Source of the DNA: Natronoarchaeum mannanilyticum
GTDB taxonomy: Archaea > Halobacteriota > Halobacteria > Halobacteriales > Natronoarchaeaceae
DNA: 64,000 nt
Reading direction: 5' to 3'
NCBI RefSeq assembly: GCF_039522665.1
Contig: NZ_BAAADV010000007.1
Coordinates: forward strand, 434,001 to 498,000
The translations under genes were made by a program, and so were the position numbers. Below the pieces are notes generated by a model. It had not been told where the DNA came from. It saw only the letters and a list, made by a program, of their open reading frames with translations, and did no database searches. This document shows, piece after piece, positions 56,410-64,000 of the stretch; positions within the stretch are counted from its first letter, which is position 1, and every line of letters starts with the position of its first letter.

Positions 56410-58893
56410 GTGCCAGACGATACCACGCGCCGCGGCGTGCTCACGGGCGTTCTCGCGGCCGGCGTCGGCGGGCTCTCGCTGTCCTCGGCGTCCGACCTGC
56501 TCGACCAGTTCGCGCCGCTGTCGGGCGACGCCTGGGACGCCGCGGATCGGTCGCTCCCCGACGCGGTCGAGAGCCCGTACGGCGACGCGAGCCTACGCGT
56601 CGACGACGACGGCGTGTCCCACGTCGAGGCCGACGACGAGCGCGCGGCCTACTTCGCGGTCGGCTACGTCCAGGCGTTCGACCGCGGCTTCCAGCTCGAT
56701 CTTCAGCGACGCCAGATGCGCGGTCAGCTTTCGGAGGTCGTCGGCGAGGCTACTCTGGAGAGCGACGAGTTCCACGTCGCGATGGACTTCGCGGGAGCGG
56801 CCGAAGCGACCTGGGAACTCGTCGCCGACACCCGCGCGGGCCCGCTCGTCGAGGCGTACGCCGACGGCGTCAACGCCGCCTTCGAGAGCGAGCAGCTGCA
56901 ACTGGAGTACGAGCTGCTGGGCTACGAGCCCCGGCCGTGGACGCCCGCGGACTCGATGCTGATGGAAAAGCAGATCTCGTGGGATCTCACGGGGAGCTTC
57001 GTCGAACTCCGGCGGGCGCTCCTTCGAGAGCGGCTCGACGAGGAGCTGTTCGCGGAGCTGTTCCCGCGGCGGCTGGACCACGACGTGCCGATCCTCCGCG
57101 AGTCGACCGCCGGCGTCGGCGGCGCGGACGTCGGGAGCACCGGTGGAAGCGAGGGAAGCGACGGACAAGACGCCGGGAGCGCCGCGGCATCGAGAGGCTC
57201 CGAATCGGCCGTTACCGGACGCTCCGAGCCGGTCGATGCAGGGCATTCCGCCCCGATCGACGCCGACCTGACCGCGTGGCTCTCGGGGTTCGAGACGCCG
57301 ACCGGCGTCGGCTCGAACAGCTGGGTGGTCTCGGGCGAGCACACCGCGAGCGGGGCGCCGCTGCTGGCCTACGACCCCCACCTCTCGCTGATGGCGCCGC
57401 CGGTGTGGTACGAGCAACACGTCGAAACGCCAGAGCGTTCCGTGCGCGGGGCGACGTTCCCCGGCGTCCCGTTCGTCATCGCGGGCGCGAACGACGGCGG
57501 CGTCTGGTCCTTTACGAACGTCGGCGCCGACGTGCTCGACTGCTACCGCTACGAGGTCGACGACGCGGGCGAGCGCTACCGCTACCGCGGCGAGTGGTGC
57601 GAGTTCGAGATCGAGGAGCGCGAGATCGCGGTTTCGGGCGCCGAGAATCGGACGCTCGACGTCAAAAAGACAGTCCACGGGCCGATGATCGAACGCGACG
57701 GGCGCCGCGTCGGCGTCGCGTGGACCGGCCACACCGCCACGCGAACGACCGAGGCGATCGAGGAGTTCGGCCGGAGCGAGGGGCTGGCCGACCTGCGCGA
57801 GTCGACGCGGAAGTTCGACCTTCCGACCCAGAATCTGGTGTACGCCGACAGCGACGGTCGAACGATGTACTACGCCACCGGCAAGCTCCCGATCCGGCGG
57901 ATCGACGGCGAGGAAGTTCGGGGCGATCGGATCTTCGACGGTTCGGCCGGCGAGGCCGAGTGGGAAGGGTTCGAGCCGTTCGGCGAGTCCTCGTGGGACG
58001 GCTTCGTCCCCTTCGAGGAGAAGCCCCACGCGATCGACCCGGACGTGCTCGCCACGGCTAACCAGCGCGTCGCGGACGACCCAGCACACTATATCGGCGC
58101 CGACTACGCGACGCCGTACCGCGGCGCACGGATCTACGAGCGCCTCGACGCCGCGGTCGCCGAAGGCGAACAGATCGACCGCGAGTTCCACCGCGACCTG
58201 CAGAACGACGTTCGGGACGGGCGCGCCGAGCAGTTGGTGCCCGAACTGCTCGCCGCAGTGAACGACAGTCCAGACGCCGGCGATCGGCTCGCCGACGCCG
58301 CTGCCACGCTCGACGAGTGGGACTACCGAATGTCGCGGGACTCGCGGGGGGCGCTGGTGTTCGCCCGCTGGATGGACCATTTCCGCCGCCTGACGGCCGA
58401 ACCCACGTTCTCCGAGGCTGATCTCGACGAGTCGTACTACCCGAACGACTGGGTGCTCGCGACACTATCGGACGACAGCGCGCTGTACGATGACCGGTTG
58501 CGCGCCGAGACGATGGTCGCCGCCCTTGGCGAGGCGCTCGACGAGATCGACGCCGAGGGCTGGTCGACGTACGGCGTCTGGAACTCGACGCGGGCGATCG
58601 ACCACCCCTTCGGCGCCCAGGCGCCGTTCCTGAACTACGACGGGCTGGCGGCCGACGGGTCGCCGGCGACGGTCAAGAACTACCGCGTCGACTCGGCGGT
58701 CGGATCGAGCTGGCGCATGGTCGTCGAGCCGGGTGGGGACGCCACGGCGATCCTGCCCGGCGGAAACTCGGGCGACTACTTCTCCGAGCACTACGACGAC
58801 CAGTTCGAACGCTGGCTCGACAACGACCAGAAGTCGATGGATCGGACGATCGAGGGCGAGGAGACCGTGGCGTTCGAGTGTGAGTCGTCGTGA
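56410..58893 (+). CDS. Penicillin acylase family protein, Tat-exported
   Basis: An 827-residue Ntn-hydrolase precursor with a GTG start. The Tat signal is TTRRGVLTGVLAAGVGGL. A first chain (about 60-250) carries GYVQAFDRGFQLDLQRRQM and the stretch YEPRPWTPADS. A Ser/Gly-rich spacer (about 236-285) is followed by GVGSNSW at Ser302, the conserved start of the second chain after autocatalytic cleavage, with Asn303 and Trp305 of the SNxW signature. Family members cut amide bonds of beta-lactams or acyl-homoserine lactones; the haloarchaeal substrate is unknown. The C-terminal HPFGAQAPFLNYDGLAADGSP fits the family. A small membrane gene overlaps its end. Confidence 0.9.
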   Translation: MPDDTTRRGVLTGVLAAGVGGLSLSSASDLLDQFAPLSGDAWDAADRSLPDAVESPYGDASLRVDDDGVSHVEADDERAAYFAVGYVQAFDRGFQLDLQRRQMRGQLSEVVGEATLESDEFHVAMDFAGAAEATWELVADTRAGPLVEAYADGVNAAFESEQLQLEYELLGYEPRPWTPADSMLMEKQISWDLTGSFVELRRALLRERLDEELFAELFPRRLDHDVPILRESTAGVGGADVGSTGGSEGSDGQDAGSAAASRGSESAVTGRSEPVDAGHSAPIDADLTAWLSGFETPTGVGSNSWVVSGEHTASGAPLLAYDPHLSLMAPPVWYEQHVETPERSVRGATFPGVPFVIAGANDGGVWSFTNVGADVLDCYRYEVDDAGERYRYRGEWCEFEIEEREIAVSGAENRTLDVKKTVHGPMIERDGRRVGVAWTGHTATRTTEAIEEFGRSEGLADLRESTRKFDLPTQNLVYADSDGRTMYYATGKLPIRRIDGEEVRGDRIFDGSAGEAEWEGFEPFGESSWDGFVPFEEKPHAIDPDVLATANQRVADDPAHYIGADYATPYRGARIYERLDAAVAEGEQIDREFHRDLQNDVRDGRAEQLVPELLAAVNDSPDAGDRLADAAATLDEWDYRMSRDSRGALVFARWMDHFRRLTAEPTFSEADLDESYYPNDWVLATLSDDSALYDDRLRAETMVAALGEALDEIDAEGWSTYGVWNSTRAIDHPFGAQAPFLNYDGLAADGSPATVKNYRVDSAVGSSWRMVVEPGGDATAILPGGNSGDYFSEHYDDQFERWLDNDQKSMDRTIEGEETVAFECESS

Positions 58894-59363
58894 GTTCGAG
58901 CGATCGGGGTGGGGAGGAAGCGAGCGTTCGATCGCGTGACGCCGAGACGGCACCGGGCGACGCCGAAGCGACGGCACGCGACGACGAATCGGAACCGAGC
59001 GACGCCGAAACGGCATCGGGCGGAACCGGAGATCGGCTTCGCGACGCTCTGGATCAGGCGCGGACGCGGCGGCGATTCCACGCCGTCGCGCTCGCCGGCG
59101 CGGCAGCGTTCGGACTCCTGTTCGCGTGGCTCCACTGGATCGGCCTCGTGCTGGGCGGCGCGCTGGTCGCGCTCGTCGCGCCCAGCGTCCGGCGCGGCGC
59201 CGCGTACGCGCTGGCGTTCGGCGTCCTCGTGCTGGTGGCGTTCGCGGTCTCGATCGGCGACGCGGCGCTGCTCGTCCCCGAGATGCGACCGATCGTCTTC
59301 GTCACCGTCGGTGCCGGGATCGGGCTGCCGCTGCTGGGATCGCTGGCGCGCGGGATCGTCTGA
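58890..59363 (+). CDS. Small membrane protein coupled to the penicillin acylase gene
   Basis: A 157-residue protein with a GTG start that overlaps the acylase stop by four bases. An acidic, Ser/Ala-rich N-tail of about 55 residues is followed by three to four helices (residues about 64-155). The tail has short repeats of the type DAET. No family is known to me. The coupling suggests a partner role for the exported acylase, for instance anchoring or sensing, but this is only inferred. Confidence 0.7.
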   Translation: MSSSDRGGEEASVRSRDAETAPGDAEATARDDESEPSDAETASGGTGDRLRDALDQARTRRRFHAVALAGAAAFGLLFAWLHWIGLVLGGALVALVAPSVRRGAAYALAFGVLVLVAFAVSIGDAALLVPEMRPIVFVTVGAGIGLPLLGSLARGIV

Positions 59364-59444
59364 ATCGCTGACGACCGGGCCGAAACCCAGTCATCGCATC
59401 CGGGACCGTTACACTAATTCGAGGAATGAGCCTTCGAAGTTGGT

Positions 59445-60818
59445 ATGGACGGCCTCCGAGCGCGCGTGCTGTCGGTCTGGCGGCGCACGATCGCGCTGTC
59501 ATGGCCGATCGCCGTCCAACAGACGTTCAACACGCTGATGCGGACGGTCGACGTCATCGTCACGGGGCTGTTCTCGCCGGCCGCGGTCGCCGCGGTCGGG
59601 CTGGCCGACCTGTACGCCCAGTTCCCGCTCCGTGCGGGGCTCGGGCTCGGCTCGGGTGCGATCGCCCTCTCCAGTCAGGACACCGGCCGGGACGACGCCG
59701 ACGCGCGCGATCAGGCGATCAGCCAGGCGCTGCTGCTCGGCTTTCTGGTGGGGATTCCCCTGGTCGCGCTCGGGATCGTCGCGGCCCGGCCGCTGATCGC
59801 GCTGCTGGGCGCCGACCCCGAGGTCGTCGCGATGGGCGGCACCTACCTCGCGATCGTATTCGCTGCGGCGCCGATGCGCATCGTCGGCCTCGTGAGCGCT
59901 CGCTCGCTCCAGGGGACCGGCGACACGCGGACGCCGATGCTCGTCAACATCGCCGCGAACGGGTTCAACATCGCCGGTACGGTCGGTCTCGGCCTGGGTA
60001 TCGGCGCCCTGCCCGAACTGGGCGTCGTCGGCGTCGGCGTCGCGACCGCGGTCAGCAGGACGTTCGAGGCCGTCGCGTTCGCGCTGGCGTTTCTCAGCGA
60101 TCGGACCGATCCAGTCCTGCGGCGGCCGACCGACCCGACGATCGCGCGCCAGCTCGTCGCGGTGAGCCTGCCGAACTTCGCCGAGGGGATGAGCACGTCG
60201 CTCGCGAACTTTCCCTTCAACGCCCTGCTGCTCACCTTCGGGACGGACGTCAACGCCGGGTATCACATCGGCCGCCGAATCTATCAGCAGGTCGCCGGAC
60301 CGCTGTACCGCTCGTACAACGTCGCCGCGAGCATCGTGGTCGGCCAGTCGCTGGGCGAATCGGAGCCGGCCCGGGCGCGCTTCGAAGGGCGGGCCATCGC
60401 CGCGCTGAGCCTCCTCACGCTCGGGGGCGCCGGGATCGTTCTCGTCGCGGGCGCCGACCCGCTGGCGGGCGCGTTCACCAGCGACGCCGCGACCCGCCGG
60501 TACGCCGCCACGTTCGCGGGGGTGTTCGGCGTCTCGATGTTCTTCTTCGGGATCTTCTTCCCGTTCGCGGGAAGCCTGCGGGGTGCCGGCGACACCAGAA
60601 CGCCGTTCTACGCCAACCTCTCGGGGACGGTCGTGTTCATGCTCGGCTTCTCCTATCTCGCCGGCGTCACGTTCGACTACGGACTCGCGGGGGTGTACGC
60701 CGGGATGCTGCTGTGTTACGCCTGGTGGGCGCTCGTCGTCACCGCGGGGTTCCGCTGGGGCGACTGGGCCGACACCGCGGCGTCGATGATGGCCGAGCGC
60801 GCCGGGACGTCCGACTGA
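59445..60818 (+). CDS. MATE family efflux transporter
   Basis: A 457-residue transporter with 12 helices of the MATE family (sodium- or proton-driven drug and metabolite export). The N-half has SWPIAVQQTFNTLMRTVDVIVTG and the GTGDTRTPMLVN motif, which is repeated in the C-half as GAGDTRTPFYAN. This DTRTP pair is a hallmark of the DinF-type group. The repeats confirm the two-fold symmetry. ATG 59445 follows a GGTATGG context with no strong Shine-Dalgarno. The substrate is unknown. Confidence 0.93.
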   Translation: MDGLRARVLSVWRRTIALSWPIAVQQTFNTLMRTVDVIVTGLFSPAAVAAVGLADLYAQFPLRAGLGLGSGAIALSSQDTGRDDADARDQAISQALLLGFLVGIPLVALGIVAARPLIALLGADPEVVAMGGTYLAIVFAAAPMRIVGLVSARSLQGTGDTRTPMLVNIAANGFNIAGTVGLGLGIGALPELGVVGVGVATAVSRTFEAVAFALAFLSDRTDPVLRRPTDPTIARQLVAVSLPNFAEGMSTSLANFPFNALLLTFGTDVNAGYHIGRRIYQQVAGPLYRSYNVAASIVVGQSLGESEPARARFEGRAIAALSLLTLGGAGIVLVAGADPLAGAFTSDAATRRYAATFAGVFGVSMFFFGIFFPFAGSLRGAGDTRTPFYANLSGTVVFMLGFSYLAGVTFDYGLAGVYAGMLLCYAWWALVVTAGFRWGDWADTAASMMAERAGTSD

Positions 60819-60902
60819 CGGACGCGAGGACGGATGGTATTCGTCTCGCCGATAGGTCGTCCGACGGGTACGTTTATTCCTCTCGGCGACGAACGTGGTG
60901 GT

Positions 60903-61124
60903 ATGGAATCCAAACGGATCAAGCGGGCGCTCAGTCGAGCGCGCCACGCCGCGGTCGGCGCGGGTATCGGTGCCGCGATCGGCGGACTGTTCAGCAAAAA
61001 CAGCGCCAGCACGGGCGCGGCACTGGGCGCCTTGGTCGGCGCGACGATCGGCGAGAAGCGAGTCGGCGTGGAGTCGCGAGTCAAGGAAGTGACCGAGAAG
61101 CGACAGTCCGAAAGCTCGGACTGA
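60903..61124 (+). CDS. Small Gly/Ala-rich protein, glycine-zipper-like
   Basis: This 73-residue protein has a basic N-terminus (MESKRIKRALSRARH), a glycine-rich core with two alternating Gly/Ala segments (AAVGAGIGAAIGGLF and GAALGALVGATIG) and an acidic tail. The core looks like a glycine zipper, a motif of membrane-associated proteins. TATA-like TTTATT lies about 30 bp upstream of ATG 60903. It may bind membranes; the role is unknown. Confidence 0.65.
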   Translation: MESKRIKRALSRARHAAVGAGIGAAIGGLFSKNSASTGAALGALVGATIGEKRVGVESRVKEVTEKRQSESSD

Positions 61125-61200
61125 CGCGCGGCTGCCGAAACTCGACGGGTTTCTTCGACGAATCGGCTCGATACCGTCCGGTACGTCCGGCGTTCGGCGG

Positions 61201-62445
61201 TTAGACCGGATCGCGAAGCGCCCAGACGTCCGTTTCGGGATCGAGGTTCGACGGCTCGGCGCCGCGATCGGTCAGGATGCCGGCGTGGTACAGCATCGCC
61301 TTGAGCTGGAACACGGTCGGCGAGTGGTAGGTCTCGCCCGTCGAGAGCGGCTCGGTCCGCAACTCGCCGTCGGGGCCCAGCACCCGGCTCCGGACGTCGT
61401 CGGTGCCGCGGACGAACAGTTCGACCGTAAGCGAGGGGTGGAGCTCGTGGAGGTACGTAACGAGTTCGACCAGTGTCGGCGTCTCAACGCCGTCCTCGTG
61501 CATATGTTGAATCTCCTCGACGAGCAACTGCGTCGCCGGGTACGCGTAGACGACGCGGCGCGCGAGCTGTCCCCACCGCGGCGCCGCGTCACAGAAGCGC
61601 CGGCGAGAGCCCTTCCAGTCGTCGAACGCGTCGAGCGCGGCATCGGCCGACCCGTACTCGCGGAGCGCGAACCGAACGACCTCCCGGCCCAGCGGCGTCA
61701 GCTCGGTCCGCGTCGGCGTCACGTCGACGAGATCGAGAAATTCGGCACCCTGTCGAGCGCCCTCGACCGCGCCGACGACTCGCTGTGCGACGACCGACTC
61801 GGTATCTTGCCGATGATAGACGGCGAGCGGGTACGCGAGGTAGTTCTTCGGATGATTCAGGGAGAACGACCGGTCGGCGACGCCCTGCGCGCTCGCCTGG
61901 AAGCGGATCGCGTCGGTCTCGCTCGTGGTGCAGTTGCCCACGACCCGCGGCCGCTCGATCGGCTCGACGACGCCGTCGGCGTCGACGCCGAGGACGCCGA
62001 CGTTCAGTTCGCTGGCGAGCGTCCGCGCCGACTGCGAGATCGCCGGTGTCGGCGCCGCGACGTACGCGGCGTTGGCCTCGTGGAGCCGGTCGTACGCTTG
62101 CACGACGCCGCGCTCGACGTCGACGCGGCCGCCCTCGGTCCGCCCCTTCGCCTCGATCGCGACCAGCGGCGGGTCGTCGCCGAGGCGGTCGGCCGCGAGC
62201 CACTCGTCGTCGAGCGTCCGGACGCCGACCAGGTCGGGATAGCCCGTCCCGACGCGGATGTGGTTGAACGGCGCGAGCGTCTCGCGGATCGCCGGGTCGA
62301 TCGGCTCGTCCGCGATCCAGCGCTCCTGCCCGAACTGCGTATCGACGACCGCGTAGCCCCGCCGGTCCTCGTCGTCGGGAAAGAGGCGACGCTTCGCGTG
62401 GGCGAGCACGTGGGGTTCGGTCATCGACCCCGCCGCGGCTGTCAT
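61201..62445 (-). CDS. Conserved haloarchaeal protein with PD-(D/E)xK nuclease-like N-terminus
   Basis: A 414-residue protein. Near residues 68-100 the stretch GYPDLVGVRTLDDEWL is followed by PPLVAIEAKGRTEGG, with D...E-x-K as in restriction-like nucleases, then VVQAYDRLHEANAAYVAAP, a helix with conserved Gln/Tyr. The C-terminal part (about 250-410) is helical, with a winged-helix-like stretch (TPTRTELTPLGREVVRFAL), and ends FQLKAMLYHAGILTDRG. This suggests a nuclease joined to a DNA-binding part. It is not recognised as a described restriction system; no methylase lies near. ATG 62445 is chosen by the upstream TTTGATTAC; ATG 62424 is the alternative. Confidence 0.8.
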   Translation of the reverse strand: MTAAAGSMTEPHVLAHAKRRLFPDDEDRRGYAVVDTQFGQERWIADEPIDPAIRETLAPFNHIRVGTGYPDLVGVRTLDDEWLAADRLGDDPPLVAIEAKGRTEGGRVDVERGVVQAYDRLHEANAAYVAAPTPAISQSARTLASELNVGVLGVDADGVVEPIERPRVVGNCTTSETDAIRFQASAQGVADRSFSLNHPKNYLAYPLAVYHRQDTESVVAQRVVGAVEGARQGAEFLDLVDVTPTRTELTPLGREVVRFALREYGSADAALDAFDDWKGSRRRFCDAAPRWGQLARRVVYAYPATQLLVEEIQHMHEDGVETPTLVELVTYLHELHPSLTVELFVRGTDDVRSRVLGPDGELRTEPLSTGETYHSPTVFQLKAMLYHAGILTDRGAEPSNLDPETDVWALRDPV

Positions 62446-62548
62446 GCTACAGACGCTTCTGGGGCAGCGTAATCAAACTACCGCGAACGGAGAGCGTCGA
62501 CGCCGCAGCGCGGGCGTCGATCAGACGGGAACTGCGAGTCGGGGCCGA

Positions 62549-63346
62549 TCAGAACGGGAACAGCGAGTCGGCGTCGGGGTCGCGCTCCAGCAGCTCGATC
62601 TCGTGGCCGTCCTGGTCCTTCGTGAACGCGTACATGTCGTCGCAGCTCTCGGGGTCGCGGTAGTCGGCGGCTTCTCGGACCATGAGCTGCTCCCAGTCCT
62701 CGTGCAGGTCGTCGATCCGGACGCAGAGGTGGCCCCAGGCGTCGCCCAGATCATAGCTCCGGCCGTCGTAGTTGTAGGTGAGCTCGACGGCCATCGCCTC
62801 GGGCGCGGCGTCCTCGGGCTTCATGAAGTAGTTGGCGAACGTGTCGGACTCCCAGCGCCCGGTGTGTTCGTACTCGAACTTCCGGGTCCAGAAGCCCAGC
62901 GCGTCGTCGGCGTCCTCGACGCGGATCATCGTGTGGTCGAGCGACCACAGCGCCCCCTGATCGGGGTCGCGCTGGACGATCTCGACCTCGTGGCCGTCGG
63001 GGTCCTTCACGAACGCGTAGCTGCCGCCGCAGGACTCGGGGTCGCGGTAGTCGTCGACGCCCTCGTCCATCAGCTGCTCGTAGTACGATTCGAGTTCGCC
63101 CTCGGGGACGCGCACCGCGATGTGACCCCAGGCGTCGCCGAGTTCGAGGTCGCTCTCACCTTCGTTGTGGGTGAGTTCGAGCATCGCGCCCTCCTCGTGC
63201 ATCTCCTCGGGGCCGAGATAGACGATGGTGAAGTCGTCGCCCTCGTGGCGATCCTTCTCCTCGTAGTCCAGGTGAGTCTGGTACCACTCCAGCGATTCCT
63301 CCAGGTCCTCGACGCGCATCATGACGTGGTCCAGCGTTCCGTCCAT
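62549..63346 (-). CDS. VOC family protein with two glyoxalase domains
   Basis: A 265-residue protein with two glyoxalase I-type halves (about 1-127 and 135-260). Each half keeps the four-ligand pattern: His in LDHVMMRV, Glu in MLELTHNE, His in AWGHIAV and Glu in GHEVEIV for the first; His in LDHTMIRV, Glu in VELTYN, His in AWGHLCV and Glu in GHEIELLE for the second. It may therefore bind two metals, or pair its halves, for methylglyoxal detoxification or dioxygenase-type chemistry. The thiol cofactor in haloarchaea is gamma-glutamylcysteine rather than glutathione, so the exact substrate remains open. It is divergent from msrA. Confidence 0.9.
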   Translation of the reverse strand: MDGTLDHVMMRVEDLEESLEWYQTHLDYEEKDRHEGDDFTIVYLGPEEMHEEGAMLELTHNEGESDLELGDAWGHIAVRVPEGELESYYEQLMDEGVDDYRDPESCGGSYAFVKDPDGHEVEIVQRDPDQGALWSLDHTMIRVEDADDALGFWTRKFEYEHTGRWESDTFANYFMKPEDAAPEAMAVELTYNYDGRSYDLGDAWGHLCVRIDDLHEDWEQLMVREAADYRDPESCDDMYAFTKDQDGHEIELLERDPDADSLFPF

Positions 63347-63465
63347 GCGCGTTTCTACGACGGTGGCGGGCAAAAACGTGGTGAACGCGGACAGCTGATC
63401 GCCCGCTTCGACGGATACCAATGCGGGGGCGAAGCACGGAAATCCGCGCGGACCCAGAGACGCGT

Positions 63466-64000
63466 ATGGACCGTACGAGCGCGACCCGAGAACTGGCGCT
63501 CCGGTCGCCGGCCGAGAACGCGGCATCGGCGGCGGGCGAGAGCGGGGCACCGACGCCGAGCGAGACCCGAACGGCGACGTTCGGGATGGGCTGTTTCTGG
63601 GGCCCGGACGCACGGTTCGGCGCGGTCGAGGGCGTCGTCCGGACACGAGTCGGCTACGCCGGCGGGACGACGGCCGATCCGACGTACCACTCGCTGGGCG
63701 ATCACACGGAGGTCGTCCAGATCGAGTACGATCCCGAGAAACTGGCGTACGACGACCTGCTCGACGCGTTCTGGTCGAACCACGCGTGGAACTCGTCGGC
63801 TCGCAAACGCCAGTACCGGGGCGTCGTCCTCGCACACGACGACGAGCAGTACGAAGCCGCGCAGCGGCGTCGCGACGAACTGGCCGAGCGAACCGGCGAG
63901 ACGGTCGCGACCGACGTCGAGAGGCTCGACGAGTTCTACCTCGCCGAGGACTACCATCAGAAGTACGAACTGCGGTCGACGCCGGTCGTCGGCGACGAGC
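63466..64000 (+). CDS. msrA: Peptide methionine-S-sulfoxide reductase, N-terminal part
   Basis: The first 178 codons are seen; the gene continues past the window edge. It reduces methionine-S-sulfoxide in damaged proteins. The catalytic motif is FGMGCFWGPDARF (Cys near residue 43), followed by TRVGYAGGTTADPTYHSLGDHTEVVQIEYDP, the family core (given here in short pieces: GYAGG, GDHTE, EYDP), then HAWN and RQYRG. The N-terminal 35 residues are a disordered extension typical of haloarchaea. The last part (DEFYLAEDYHQKY) is the usual YHQ(K)Y motif. Start ATG 63466. It is divergent from the double glyoxalase gene. Confidence 0.95.
   Translation, partial: MDRTSATRELALRSPAENAASAAGESGAPTPSETRTATFGMGCFWGPDARFGAVEGVVRTRVGYAGGTTADPTYHSLGDHTEVVQIEYDPEKLAYDDLLDAFWSNHAWNSSARKRQYRGVVLAHDDEQYEAAQRRRDELAERTGETVATDVERLDEFYLAEDYHQKYELRSTPVVGDE

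Overview
The window is ordinary chromosomal DNA of a haloarchaeon (class Halobacteria). The G+C content is high. The real proteins are strongly acidic, while the shadow frames are Arg-rich. The genes include archaeal PriS, GINS, Orc1/Cdc6, AglB, Bat-type regulators and halocyanin domains. There are several twin-arginine signals, and many genes have a TATA-like box 25-35 bp before the start codon, as expected for leaderless transcripts. I see no rRNA, no convincing tRNA, no CRISPR array, no transposase and no replication origin. I cannot name a genus.

Layout. 1-3.6 kb: the start of a Tat-exported protein, then priS-GINS (replication) and a Bcp peroxiredoxin. 3.6-12.1 kb: glycerol catabolism, with glpK and a putative glycerol facilitator divergent from glpABC across an AT-rich control region, followed by an Orc1/Cdc6 paralogue with altered ATPase residues. 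12.2-16.2 kb: DUF368 (PopT-like) beside the oligosaccharyltransferase AglB. 16.5-18 kb: a HAD phosphatase and an AT-richer islet with a lipoprotein. 18-27 kb: an acetate module, acs then DUF4212-symporter then uspA in one operon, a Bat-type regulator, and a second acs. 27-34.7 kb: small conserved genes, a two-domain multicopper oxidase, a thioredoxin reductase-like/thioredoxin pair, a DUF2249 protein and an SDR.

34.7-38.5 kb: a heme-copper oxidase operon. Subunit II is a CuA protein fused to a halocyanin. Subunit I keeps every metal ligand but has Gln where the oxygen reductases have their cross-linked Tyr, so it may be a nitric oxide reductase. This is the most interesting locus in the window. 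38.5-47.4 kb: zinc ribbons, a PiT phosphate transporter with a Usp, a GNAT, an HpaI aldolase, an FNT channel fused to two Usp domains, and an ArsR / membrane protein / ArsN2 / MerA-like disulfide reductase cluster. 47.4-64 kb: an aldehyde dehydrogenase-reductase pair, a lipase maturation factor and DCC protein, two predicted PD-(D/E)xK proteins, an MBL hydrolase, a Tat-exported penicillin acylase, a MATE exporter, a double glyoxalase and the start of msrA.

Taken together, the window carries carbon entry (glycerol, acetate, aldehydes), copper-dependent respiration, and stress and metalloid defence. Domain calls are by eye from motifs. Function beyond the family level is inference unless stated.
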